From Planctomycetaceae bacterium (lineage in GTDB: Bacteria; Planctomycetota; Planctomycetia; Pirellulales; Pirellulaceae): DNA of 16,570 nucleotides. The notes under the pieces are model-generated. The model was not told the DNA's origin. It saw nothing but the letters and a program-made list of their open reading frames with translations, and did no database searches. Below, one piece after another: positions 7,923-14,671 of the stretch. The stretch covers positions 24,365 to 40,934 of the forward strand of contig PADE01000118.1 of the NCBI GenBank assembly GCA_002702965.1, given 5' to 3'. The translations under genes and the position numbers were made by a program. Each line of letters opens with the position of its first letter. Position 1 is the first letter of the stretch.

Positions 7923-8828
7923 CTATCGTGGCATGCTGGCGGTCAAGCCCTGGCGATCACTTTCAATCCGTGCCAGCAATTGACGGCTGGGGTGATGATC
8001 GGGCGTGAGGCTCAGTGCTTCTAACAGTGATAGACGGGCGTTGTCCGGACTTCCTGCCCTCCACTGAGATTCACTCAGCTCGTACAGCAACCGCGCGCTC
8101 GGTTCGCCTTGCTGTGCTGCTTGCGTCAGTCGGTCCACGGAATCGTCATAGCGTCCCAGATCTTTCAAAACCAATCCATGTAGAAAGAGCACTTCTTGTG
8201 GTGTCGCTTGGCTTTCGTAACCACGGGATAACACATCGAGCGTCGCCAAAGCGCGCCTCGGCCGTTGCTGCATTCGATAGATCCGGGTGAGTTCCAGTTG
8301 TACGCTCGGAAAACGATCTTGAAGACTCAACGCCCGATGAAAACTCGCTAGTGCCCGATCGAGTTTGCCGGCGCGGAACAGAATGTTCCCTTTGAGAGCC
8401 CACGCAGTGGGTAGCGCGTGGTCGGTAGAGATGGCCTGGGCTGCGCAATACTCTGCTCGCGTCAGATCGCCGTTGGCGAGATACATTTCGCCGAGTCGAA
8501 CGACCACCTTGGGGTCTTCACCCGAAAACCGCACCGCCTTTTCCATGTGGGCAATGGCGGTGTCGCGCGCATCACGATTCCAAAGTGCCTCGGCATATCC
8601 GCGATGCGCACGGTGATCGTTTGAAGAGTGTTGAAGCGCCTGGTGGTAGAGCCGTTCGGCGTGTGTCCAATGGCCCAGACGCAACGCCTGCTCGCCGCGC
8701 AGGGAAGCCTGACGAGCCATTACCAGTTCATCGGTCTTGACCTGACGCAGGAACCCGCACCCGGTGAGAGCCGGCAGCAGCCCAACCAGTGTTGTCATCA
8801 CGAGCAAACGCGATCCCAAACCCATCAT
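7923..8828 (-). CDS. TPR-repeat lipoprotein
   Basis: 301 residues from the ATG at 8828. The frame stays open to 8912, but the upstream part is arginine-rich and unlike a start, while MMGLGSRLLVMTTLVGLL begins a classic type II signal peptide. The lipobox is LTGC with Cys24 as the lipidation site, so the mature protein is tethered to a membrane, facing the periplasm or paryphoplasm. The rest is made of tetratricopeptide repeats, e.g. GHWTHAERLYHQALQHSSND, RDTAIAHMEKAVRFSGEDP, GNILFRAGKLDRALASFHRA and LGRYDDSVDRLTQAAQQGEP, typically a scaffold for protein complexes. PilF/PilW, the pilotin of type IV pili, is also a TPR lipoprotein, and the upstream genes in this direction are a GspE-like protein and PilT, so a pilus or secretion role is possible. 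The 420-bp gap before it argues against tight coupling. Confidence 0.85.
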   Translation of the reverse strand: MMGLGSRLLVMTTLVGLLPALTGCGFLRQVKTDELVMARQASLRGEQALRLGHWTHAERLYHQALQHSSNDHRAHRGYAEALWNRDARDTAIAHMEKAVRFSGEDPKVVVRLGEMYLANGDLTRAEYCAAQAISTDHALPTAWALKGNILFRAGKLDRALASFHRALSLQDRFPSVQLELTRIYRMQQRPRRALATLDVLSRGYESQATPQEVLFLHGLVLKDLGRYDDSVDRLTQAAQQGEPSARLLYELSESQWRAGSPDNARLSLLEALSLTPDHHPSRQLLARIESDRQGLTASMPR

Positions 8829-9018
8829 GGCACGGCACCGAGGACGCGGAGAGAGAAAGACCCACTTTCCCCTTTCGGCGGTTTGACGCTTGCGGCGCCA
8901 ATAAAAAGGCACCCCTCTGGAAAGGGCCTGGAGAACCTATCAGATCCCCTTACTTGTCACAATAAGATATCGTTGCGGCGCTCACGGGGTTCAGAAGGCG
9001 GTGTCGGCAAACCAACCT

Positions 9019-9201
9019 CTGCGAGCGTTGAGCAGAAAACGTTAGCGCAGCCGTTTGGAAGGCCAGCGCGCGCTCTCGCGGTATCCGGTTCACCACGGTA
9101 CGCGAATTTTCTCGGCTCGCGGTGAAGCGATGTTCGCTGTGGATCCTCGGTGCTAGCACCGCTAGGACAAAGCACAGCCCGCTTGCAGACGTCTTCGCAA
9201 G
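9019..9201. other. Run of inverted repeats in the gene-free region 8829-9248
   Basis: Three stem-loops lie in this gap. First, CTGCGAGCGTT (9019-9029) pairs with AACGTT plus CGCAG (9038-9050) as an 11-bp stem with a 2-nt AG bulge and an 8-nt loop. Second, TTCACC (9089-9094) pairs with GGTGAA (9121-9126), enclosing GCGA/TCGC (9102-9105, 9117-9120). Third, CTTGC (9182-9186) pairs with GCAAG (9197-9201). A 14-bp palindrome lies between the last two. Both flanking genes are on the minus strand, so the region would be 3' untranslated sequence of the GspE-like gene and leader or promoter of the TPR gene, or a small RNA. Short frames here have no ribosome binding site or recognisable domain. I see no tRNA, RNase P, tmRNA or SRP RNA motif. 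Confidence 0.4.
9148..9161. repeat. 14-bp perfect palindrome CGGTGCTAGCACCG
   Basis: The sequence equals its own reverse complement, and TCCT just upstream and AGGA at 9164-9167 extend the symmetry across a 2-nt offset. It could be an operator for a dimeric regulator or a processing/termination hairpin. There is no gene start within 300 bp on either strand that it would obviously control. Confidence 0.6.
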
Positions 9202-9248
9202 GCTTACCGGAGCGAGCGATGCGACGTGGTTTCCCTCTGCCCCTGGTC

Positions 9249-10583
9249 TTACTTCAGTGCCCGCTGCAGCTCGTTGATTGACGTGATACCTTGCGTCAAC
9301 AAGAGAATACCCTCTTCCTGCAGGGTAGCATGTCCGGCCCGGCGAGCCAGTTTTCGAATTGCATCCACCTGCGGTTGATGCAGTAACGCTTGGCGGATCG
9401 GGTCATCGACGACGAGCAATTCACAGATCGCGATCAGCCCATTGTAACCCATGCCGGCACATTTTTCACAGACATCGACATCCTGCCCCTTTTTGGTTTC
9501 GGAATCTTCGGGTTGCCACTGACGATAGAAAACGCTCACCCGGCCGGCGGGAATGCCAAGCTTCTGCAACAGTTGTTGGGGGGGCTGGAAGCCCTGTTTG
9601 CAGGCACGACATAGACGCCGCACGAGACGCGTGTTAAGGACAAAAGAAACCACTTCGGCGAACTTCTCCCGGTCTGGTTTCAACTGCATCAATCGCAACA
9701 GACCCTCGGCCGCGTCTTTGGCTCGCACACTGGTAAATACACAAATCTCGTCTTCGACAATCAAGTCAAGCAGCGCATTCAGCGTGGCCGAGTTGGGGAT
9801 CTCGGGAACCGCGAGCACTTCGGGTTGTTTGAGCATCAGCTTTTTTAGCAGCTGATCGGGGGTCTCGCCGGCGGCCAGGTCGTACGTTATTTGATCGACG
9901 TTTTCTACTTCCGGCTCGACCTGCTGCGTGTCGTAGAGGGCGACAAAATCACGCATGTATCGATCGGTCCCACCCAGGGCTGAAATCCAAGTCGTCGTGA
10001 GGCCGCCGTGGTTTGCCGGTGCCGAAATGACAAACAGCCCGGAGTCGGCAGCCACCAGTTCCTTGAAGCGGTCGATCATCGCTTCGCGCATACCGAGCTG
10101 CGGAGGGCGGTTGATTTCGTTCTTGCTGTTATAGAGTTCGAGAACGACTCGCTCGCCTTTTTCGGTACCCGCCGTGATTAGTTTACAGACGTATTTCACA
10201 TTCTTATATACGGCTCCAAATTGACCTTGTTGTTTTGACCGGCGGTCGCCAACGTTCAAGTTGGAGATCAATTTTGTGACCGCCAGCATGGGATCGGCCT
10301 CCTGCCGCTCGCTAGCGGTTTGCGGATGCCAAACGCCGTCGACGTCATAACGAACCTCGACCGATTGGGCCGTGTAATCGAGCATGACACGGCTAGCATT
10401 ATGCGCGATCATGTCAGCGATCAGCTGCTTGGCAGACACGATCCCCATGTCTTGCCGGGCCTTGAGTAAGTTCTGCTGGTTCGTGTCTTCGTCGGCGCCC
10501 CGTGCCGACAGCTCGACCGGAGGTCCCATCTCGTGGGGAGCTAAGTCCTCGTCATTCTTCTTACGTTTTTTTAGTCCGAACAT
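9249..10583 (-). CDS. GspE/PilB-like secretion/pilus ATPase paralogue with degenerate nucleotide-binding site
   Basis: 444 residues, shorter than GspE/PilB (about 500-570). It keeps the GspE architecture: a short charged N-terminus (MFGLKKRKKNDED), an N2-type PAS-like domain (about 50-150), the RecA-like domain, and the CxxC pair RLCRAC (Cys325/328) and VCEKC (Cys372/375) that forms the zinc-binding insert of GspE/PilB and is absent from PilT. The Walker A position, normally GPTGSGKTTTL, reads APANHGGLTTTW (188-199), with no Lys. The Walker B/GEIRD block reads PEVLAVPEIPN (254-264), with Glu261 kept but Gly, Arg and Asp replaced. The His-box TGHLVxSTLH reads EDEICVFTSVRAKD. It therefore probably binds ATP poorly or not at all and may work as a structural or regulatory subunit. 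It follows pilT by 92 bp in the same direction, with an intercistronic hairpin. No strong Shine-Dalgarno site is visible. Confidence 0.82.
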   Translation of the reverse strand: MFGLKKRKKNDEDLAPHEMGPPVELSARGADEDTNQQNLLKARQDMGIVSAKQLIADMIAHNASRVMLDYTAQSVEVRYDVDGVWHPQTASERQEADPMLAVTKLISNLNVGDRRSKQQGQFGAVYKNVKYVCKLITAGTEKGERVVLELYNSKNEINRPPQLGMREAMIDRFKELVAADSGLFVISAPANHGGLTTTWISALGGTDRYMRDFVALYDTQQVEPEVENVDQITYDLAAGETPDQLLKKLMLKQPEVLAVPEIPNSATLNALLDLIVEDEICVFTSVRAKDAAEGLLRLMQLKPDREKFAEVVSFVLNTRLVRRLCRACKQGFQPPQQLLQKLGIPAGRVSVFYRQWQPEDSETKKGQDVDVCEKCAGMGYNGLIAICELLVVDDPIRQALLHQPQVDAIRKLARRAGHATLQEEGILLLTQGITSINELQRALK

Positions 10584-10655
10584 CAGTGGTTCTCGTAAAG
10601 TAAATCCCAGCGCAACAAACGGTAGCCGGCGGTACGCTCGCGAAAACAGACGGGG

Positions 10656-10676
10656 ATCGATACCCTCGGTGTCGAT
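10656..10676 (-). other. Intercistronic hairpin between pilT and the GspE-like gene
   Basis: ATCGATACC (10656-10664), loop CTC, GGTGTCGAT (10668-10676) form a 9-bp stem with one G-T wobble. In the direction of transcription it begins at the last base of the pilT stop codon and ends about 70 bases before the next start. No T-tract follows, so it is more likely an RNA-stability or partial-termination element setting the ratio of the two proteins. Confidence 0.5.
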
Positions 10677-11857
10677 TAAAGGATGCCAGGTTCGGAAACG
10701 TCGATTCCCTTGATTACCATTTTCAGCTGTTCTCGGTTGGGAGCGACTTCGAATGCCGTTGGACGATCGATCAACTCTTTATCGAGGAGGCTCTTTAGGC
10801 TCATGGTGAAATCCTGCATCCCATCCTCCGCACCGATACGAATGGCGTCGGGTAGCTTTTCATCTTCGGCCTCGAGAATCAGTTTGCGGATGGTGGGGGA
10901 GAACGTCATCACTTCACACGTGGGGACTCTTCCCACACCCGGCTTGATCGACCTCAGCAATTTTTGGGCAATGATCCCCTTCATATTAAACGCAATGGCG
11001 CTGCGAATCGCACTGTGCATTGAATCGGGAAACAGGTCCAGAATACGCCCAATCGTCGTCGATGCACTTGATGCATGGATCGTTCCGAACACCAAGTGTC
11101 CGGTCTCGGCCGCATTGATGGCCGTCATAAAAGACTCCTCATCTCGCATTTCACCGACGAGCATCACGTCGGGATCCTCGCGCACCGCGTGCTTCATCGC
11201 GATTGAAAAATCCTTGACATCCATCCCGACCTCACGCTGATTGATCAGCGACTTTGCCTCGGTGAAGACAAATTCGACAGGGTCTTCGAGTGTGAGGATA
11301 TGTTTCTTGTAATGGCGGTTGATCCAGTCCAACATCGAGGCGATGGTGGTCGATTTTCCTGAACCAGTCACCCCTGCCAGCAAGACCATTCCCTGGTCAT
11401 ACTGGCAGAGCTTTTCCAAACCGTCTGGTAAAAAGAGCTTTTCGAAAGTAGGAATGTAATTATTCACACGTCGGGCAACCAAACCGAGGCTGCCAAGTTG
11501 TTGCAGCATGTTGACACGGAAACGCCAACTCGTTCCGTCGACATCAACCGTGTAAGCAAAGTCGCAACCTCCCTCGTCCTTGAAAATAACTCGCGTTCGA
11601 TCGGTTAACATCGGGAACAAGAGATCGACCATTTCCTGGCGATCCACGGGCCCGCGATTGAGTTGCTTCAATGTTCCGTCGACCCGCACGATGGGAGGTT
11701 GACCCACCTTCATATGTAAATCGCTACCTTCGAGTTTGACGCAAGCCCGAAAGTACTTGTCTACTTCGAGCTCTTCACGTTCTCCGGTGAACGATTGGAT
11801 CAGATCCTCATCGCCGGAAAGATCGATGGTGTGGTCTAGTGCGTCACTCGTTGCCAT
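10676..11857 (-). CDS. pilT: PilT-type ATPase (type IV pilus retraction motor family)
   Basis: 393-residue hexameric cytoplasmic ATPase of the PilT branch. The Walker A motif GVTGSGKST (162-170) is intact, as are the Asp box LEDPVEF (190-196), Walker B DPDVMLVGEMRDEE (228-241) and His box GHLVFGTIHASSAS (253-266). The PilT-type AIRxLI equivalent is TIRKLILEAEDEKLPDAI (322-339), and no zinc-binding CxxC insert is present, which sets it apart from PilB/GspE. Family role: disassembly and retraction of type IV pilins by ATP hydrolysis. About 30 extra residues precede the usual PilT N-terminus. GGAG (11868-11871) lies 10 nt before the ATG. It comes first in a likely operon with the degenerate GspE-like gene. 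No pilin or platform gene (pilA, pilC) is visible nearby, so which machine it drives is open. Confidence 0.9.
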   Translation of the reverse strand: MATSDALDHTIDLSGDEDLIQSFTGEREELEVDKYFRACVKLEGSDLHMKVGQPPIVRVDGTLKQLNRGPVDRQEMVDLLFPMLTDRTRVIFKDEGGCDFAYTVDVDGTSWRFRVNMLQQLGSLGLVARRVNNYIPTFEKLFLPDGLEKLCQYDQGMVLLAGVTGSGKSTTIASMLDWINRHYKKHILTLEDPVEFVFTEAKSLINQREVGMDVKDFSIAMKHAVREDPDVMLVGEMRDEESFMTAINAAETGHLVFGTIHASSASTTIGRILDLFPDSMHSAIRSAIAFNMKGIIAQKLLRSIKPGVGRVPTCEVMTFSPTIRKLILEAEDEKLPDAIRIGAEDGMQDFTMSLKSLLDKELIDRPTAFEVAPNREQLKMVIKGIDVSEPGIL

Positions 11858-11970
11858 GTTCGTGATACTCCAGCTCGTTACCAGGAAACGCCGTCTGCGC
11901 CCCCATTGGACTTGATATTTGTCATAGCGTCCACCACGCTCGGTTGCCTTCGCGCGGCGACTTCGCGATC

Positions 11971-12735
11971 TCAGCGGACCGGTATGCCTCGTTCGGCCAT
12001 AACACGTTTGGTTTGCTCGATTGAAAACTCGCCGAAATGAAAAATACTAGCCGCCAATGCGGCATCCGCCTTCCCGAATTCGATGGCATCGGCAAGATGC
12101 TCCGGACACCCGGCACCGCCGCTGGCGACGACCGGAATCGAAACAGCCTGGCTGACGGCAGCAGTGATTTCCAGATCATACCCGTCCTTGGTGCCGTCAC
12201 AATCCATACTTGTCAGAACGATTTCACCAGCCCCCAATGCTTCAACCCGCTGTGCCCAGTCAACCGCACCCAGTCCTGTAGGGACTCGACCACCGTTGAT
12301 GTGGACTTCCCAGATTTCACGCCCTTGCTCACGCACTCGCTTGGGATCTACATTCACGACAATACACTGACTTCCAAATCTCTCGGCGGCTTCCCGCACA
12401 AAGTCGGGTTGGCGACAAGCCGCGGAGTTAATAGAGACTTTGTCGGAACCGGCATTGAGCAATTCCCGAATATCTGCAATCGAGCGAATTCCGCCGCCGA
12501 CCGTAAGCGGCATAAAAACCTGTTCCGCCGTCCTGCGCACGACATCCATCATGATACCTCGGCCTTCGTGACTGGCCGCAATATCCAGGAAAACCAATTC
12601 GTCGGCACCCTCTTGCTCATACCGAACAGCAACCTGCACCGGGTCTCCGGCATCGCGCAAGTTGAGGAAATTCGTCCCCTTTACAACGCGACCCTTGTCG
12701 ACGTCCAAACATGGAATCACGCGTTTGGCAAGCAT
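11971..12735 (-). CDS. hisF: Imidazole glycerol phosphate synthase subunit HisF
   Basis: 254-residue (beta/alpha)8 barrel, cyclase subunit that with the HisH glutaminase turns PRFAR and ammonia into imidazole glycerol phosphate and AICAR in histidine synthesis. MLAKRVIPCLDVDKGRVVKG starts the protein; Asp11 and Asp130 (IVVNVDPKRV) are the two catalytic residues at their standard positions. DLVFLDI-type strand DELVFLDIAAS (45-55), TVGGGIRS (78-85), GADKVSINS-type SDKVSINSAA and VVASGGAGCPEH near the C-terminus are all family phosphate-binding blocks. The frame is open to 12792, but the ATG at 12735 gives the canonical N-terminus. No other his gene is in the window, so hisF stands outside a his operon. 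A candidate promoter lies at 12811-12839, between it and the upstream sugar isomerase gene. Confidence 0.96.
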   Translation of the reverse strand: MLAKRVIPCLDVDKGRVVKGTNFLNLRDAGDPVQVAVRYEQEGADELVFLDIAASHEGRGIMMDVVRRTAEQVFMPLTVGGGIRSIADIRELLNAGSDKVSINSAACRQPDFVREAAERFGSQCIVVNVDPKRVREQGREIWEVHINGGRVPTGLGAVDWAQRVEALGAGEIVLTSMDCDGTKDGYDLEITAAVSQAVSIPVVASGGAGCPEHLADAIEFGKADAALAASIFHFGEFSIEQTKRVMAERGIPVR

Positions 12736-12759
12736 ACCCTGGCTAACACCGGTAATCCC

Positions 12760-12778
12760 GATTCCAACAAGCGGAATC
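12760..12778 (-). other. Small hairpin in the hisF leader
   Basis: GATTCC (12760-12765) and GGAATC (12773-12778) form a perfect 6-bp stem with a 7-nt loop, 25 bases upstream of the hisF start. It has no T-tract and no run of His codons beside it, so it is not a recognisable his attenuator. Confidence 0.3.
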
Positions 12779-12810
12779 AAACACAAACACAAGCTGGGTC
12801 GCGCACGTTC

Positions 12811-12839
12811 ACTCTAAATCCGTCCGCGACGGCGGTCAA
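12811..12839 (-). promoter_or_regulatory. Candidate sigma70-type promoter for hisF
   Basis: Read on the minus strand, TTGACC (12834-12839) is followed after 17 nt by TAGAGT (12811-12816), matching the -35 at 5/6 and the -10 at 4/6. The predicted start would give a leader of about 70 nt before hisF. The 5-bp hairpin CCGTC-CGC-GACGG (12820-12832) sits in the spacer. Confidence 0.45.
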
Positions 12840-12862
12840 CCAACCCAGGCCCGTGGCAGACG

Positions 12863-13726
12863 CTATGAGACGGAGGCCTTGGCGATCGCTTCACGGGCCA
12901 CTTCGAGACACTGTTTCATGTCGTCGATCGGATTTTGTGGATTGGATTCGTATTCCAGTGACAACGACCCATCACGTGGGAACTTGATGTGCTTCAGGGC
13001 CTTAAACAACCCCACCACATCCAGATTTGCCTGTCCAATTATTACATTGTGGGAGCGTGGATCGCCCTTGAATTTGTCGTCCTTGATATGGACCGCAAAG
13101 ACCCGGGGGCCCAGTTCACGGACCGCTTTGATCGGGTCGGTCCCGCCGCGAATAAAGTGCCCCGTGTCCACGCAGGCCCCGATCCACTTGTGGTGTTTTG
13201 CGACAGCGTCCTGAACATCGGCGATCGTGTTGTAGCGGTGTTTGGGCCCGTGATTGTGAATACAGACGCGAATCTCAAACTCGGCGACCAGCCGGTCGAG
13301 ACTGTCGAACGAATCGGGATCGGGGTCGGCAGTAATATTCTTGATGCCCGCTCGTTTCGCGAATGCAAAGATCTTGCGGTTCGCGGCATGGTCCTTGCTG
13401 AAGCGGTTGACACCGTGAGCGTTGATCTTGATCCCGGCCCCGGCACAGAGTTTTCCGGTTTCGGCAATTTGTTCGGCTGTTGCCTGTACGCTCAAATGCT
13501 TTCCGTAAAACTCGGCGAAATGCAGGCCCATTCCCTGGATGTGGCGGATCGTTTCGAGTGTGTTGAACTGACGGAGAGAATAACTTTGCACCCCGATCGG
13601 CCAGTCGCCGTATGGGCTCTTTTCCGCGGCCTCAAGTCGGGGCAACGCGTTTTGCATCACTCCGGCGAACACCGCAGAACTGGTCGCCATGAAATGCCTG
13701 CGCCGTATCTTTTCGAAAGAGAACAT
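12863..13726 (-). CDS. Secreted sugar phosphate isomerase/epimerase-like protein (xylose isomerase-like TIM barrel)
   Basis: 287 residues from the ATG at 13726, fixed by AAGGGG (13734-13739) seven bases upstream; the frame is open to 13912 but that part has no support. The N-terminus KIRRRHFMATSSAVFAGVMQ (6-25) is a twin-arginine signal, so the folded protein is probably exported. The mature part is an AP endonuclease 2-type barrel: strands IGVQSYSL (44-51), FAEFYG (70-75), IKINAHG (99-105) and VCIHNHG (154-160). Candidate divalent-metal ligands are Glu72, His157/His159, Asp187 and His190 in CVDTGHFI, His213 in VHIKDD and Glu258/Glu260 in SLEYE. Planctomycetes carry many exported members of this family, commonly tied to sugar or polyol degradation, but the substrate cannot be told. 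Downstream hisF is probably separate in function. Confidence 0.85.
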   Translation of the reverse strand: MFSFEKIRRRHFMATSSAVFAGVMQNALPRLEAAEKSPYGDWPIGVQSYSLRQFNTLETIRHIQGMGLHFAEFYGKHLSVQATAEQIAETGKLCAGAGIKINAHGVNRFSKDHAANRKIFAFAKRAGIKNITADPDPDSFDSLDRLVAEFEIRVCIHNHGPKHRYNTIADVQDAVAKHHKWIGACVDTGHFIRGGTDPIKAVRELGPRVFAVHIKDDKFKGDPRSHNVIIGQANLDVVGLFKALKHIKFPRDGSLSLEYESNPQNPIDDMKQCLEVAREAIAKASVS

Positions 13727-13921
13727 GCGGGTGCCCCTTGGATGAAAGAACAGGGCACGGTCACCGCAAGAAGACGAGCGTTGGATCGGCGGGTACCGCG
13801 GCCTCTGGAGAGTACGAGAGGAGCGTATTATGAGCCCGGAATGCCGAGAAAGAAAGTACCTCACCGCCGGGCCAGCCAGCCCTCTGGATCGCTTAGCGGA
13901 CGGTCGCAACACACCCGTTCC

Positions 13922-14266
13922 TTAGCGCGGACGTCGCTTCCGCAATTCCTGCGAGTCATCCGCTGCCTGCTCGGCAGTGCCGAGCACGACCTCAAAAGTC
14001 ACCATCCCGACCGACAGTCGGTCTCCAGCGAGCAACTGCGCGTGTTTGGTATGGATTCCGTTTACAATCGTGCCGTGTTTGGAGCCCAGATCGCGGACCA
14101 TCAGCGATCCATCAATCAAATCGATTTCACAGTGCAATCGACTGACCCAGCGATCGTTCAGACAGATCGTTGCACTATCACAACGACCCAAAGTCATGGG
14201 CAGTTGTTCCAAAACAAATTCGGTCGGCAAGTCATCCCGACTTTGCGGGACGAGTTTTGCGATCAT
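13922..14266 (-). CDS. Small FHA-domain protein
   Basis: 114 residues, essentially one forkhead-associated domain, which binds phosphothreonine peptides in signalling. Visible family positions are LGRCDSATICL (26-36, Gly27-Arg28), WVSRLHCEI (40-48, Ser42-Arg43-His45), LMVRDLGSKHGTIVNG (55-70) and GDRLSVG (81-87). The usual Asn of the SxNGT turn is His64 here (SKHGT). A basic tail (RKRRPR) ends it. It has no signal peptide or membrane segment, so cytoplasmic. No Ser/Thr kinase gene is visible beside it, although planctomycetes usually encode many. The ATG at 14266 lacks a clear Shine-Dalgarno site. It is followed by the isomerase gene after 195 bp and has its own candidate promoter upstream. 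Confidence 0.85.
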   Translation of the reverse strand: MIAKLVPQSRDDLPTEFVLEQLPMTLGRCDSATICLNDRWVSRLHCEIDLIDGSLMVRDLGSKHGTIVNGIHTKHAQLLAGDRLSVGMVTFEVVLGTAEQAADDSQELRKRRPR

Positions 14267-14399
14267 GGCTCGCGGGTCTGCCGGAGTCGGGTGGTGGGGA
14301 TCGCCCGGAAGCGATCAAAGGAAGGCACGTACGGGGCGACAATACTCACAACGCAGGGTGAAAACCAAGAGCGCGGCACCGAGTGTTTTCAGCTAAAAC

Positions 14400-14428
14400 A
14401 AACTATCTCTCCCTGAATCGGTTGTCAA
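14400..14428 (-). promoter_or_regulatory. Candidate promoter for the FHA gene
   Basis: On the minus strand a perfect -35, TTGACA (14423-14428), is followed after 17 nt by TAGTTT (14400-14405), a weak -10 (3/6). This would give a leader of about 125 nt before the FHA start. The rest of 14267-14584 holds a short stem-loop (GGAAT 14479-14483 with ATTCC 14496-14500) and the tRNA promoter; I see no gene in it. Confidence 0.4.
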
Positions 14429-14539
14429 TTAGATACCGTTGATGCCCTGCGTCAAGACCGCGAGCCGTCGTGGCGCGCGGAATAGGTGAGGCCTAATTCC
14501 GGCTCTACTGTCCGTACCATCCCGACGGCGTATGCTCTC

Positions 14540-14568
14540 TTGCAGCCTGCGGCGTGATCCTGCACAAT
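14540..14568 (+). promoter_or_regulatory. Candidate promoter for tRNA-Ser
   Basis: TTGCAG (14540-14545), 17 nt, CACAAT (14563-14568). The -10 matches at 4/6 and the -35 at 3/6. The expected transcription start is about 10 nt before the mature tRNA, a normal distance for a tRNA gene. Confidence 0.4.
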
Positions 14569-14584
14569 CAGGGTTCAAGTGACC

Positions 14585-14671
14585 GGAGAGGTGGCTGAGT
14601 GGTCGAAAGCGCGGGTTTGCTAAATCCGTGACCGGGCAACTGGTCCGCAGGTTCGAATCCTGTCCTCTCCG
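14585..14671 (+). tRNA. tRNA-Ser(GCU)
   Basis: An 87-nt cloverleaf. The acceptor GGAGAGG (14585-14591) pairs with CCTCTCC (14664-14670), discriminator G14671. The D-stem is GCT/AGC (14594-14596, 14608-14610). The anticodon stem is CGGGT/ATCCG (14612-14616, 14624-14628) with loop TTGCTAA, so the anticodon is GCT (14619-14621), reading AGC and AGU. A long variable arm with GACC/GGTC pairs is the hallmark of serine tRNAs. The T-arm is GCAGG-TTCGAAT-CCTGT (14647-14663). CCA is not encoded. The integrase gene on the other strand overlaps it as far as the anticodon loop, which marks it as the attachment site of the element to its right. Confidence 0.97.

Noticed and set aside
7782..8024. Plus-strand frame starting with ATGA overlap at the LRR gene stop
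   Set aside because: Most of it is antisense to the TPR lipoprotein gene and the protein has no recognisable features.
8957..9175. 72-codon minus-strand frame in the gap before the TPR gene
   Set aside because: It has no ribosome binding site and no domain, and it overlaps several inverted repeats. The proline-rich end is odd but not enough to call a gene.
11950..11968. TCGCG...CGCGA inverted repeat after hisF
   Set aside because: Only 5 bp, GC-rich, with no T-tract; not supported as a terminator.
12037..12987. A 316-codon plus-strand frame opposite hisF
   Set aside because: hisF on the other strand has its catalytic Asp11 and Asp130 in place; the antisense translation resembles nothing.
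13830..13925. 31-codon plus-strand ORF with a good AGGAG site 6 nt upstream
   Set aside because: It lies between two minus-strand genes and overlaps the FHA stop antisense, with no recognisable motif. The AGGAG may be chance; ribosome profiling would decide.
12989..14416. A 475-codon plus-strand frame opposite the isomerase and FHA genes
   Set aside because: It is the antisense shadow of two clear domain-bearing minus-strand genes, it has no recognisable domain, and it spans their intergenic gap.
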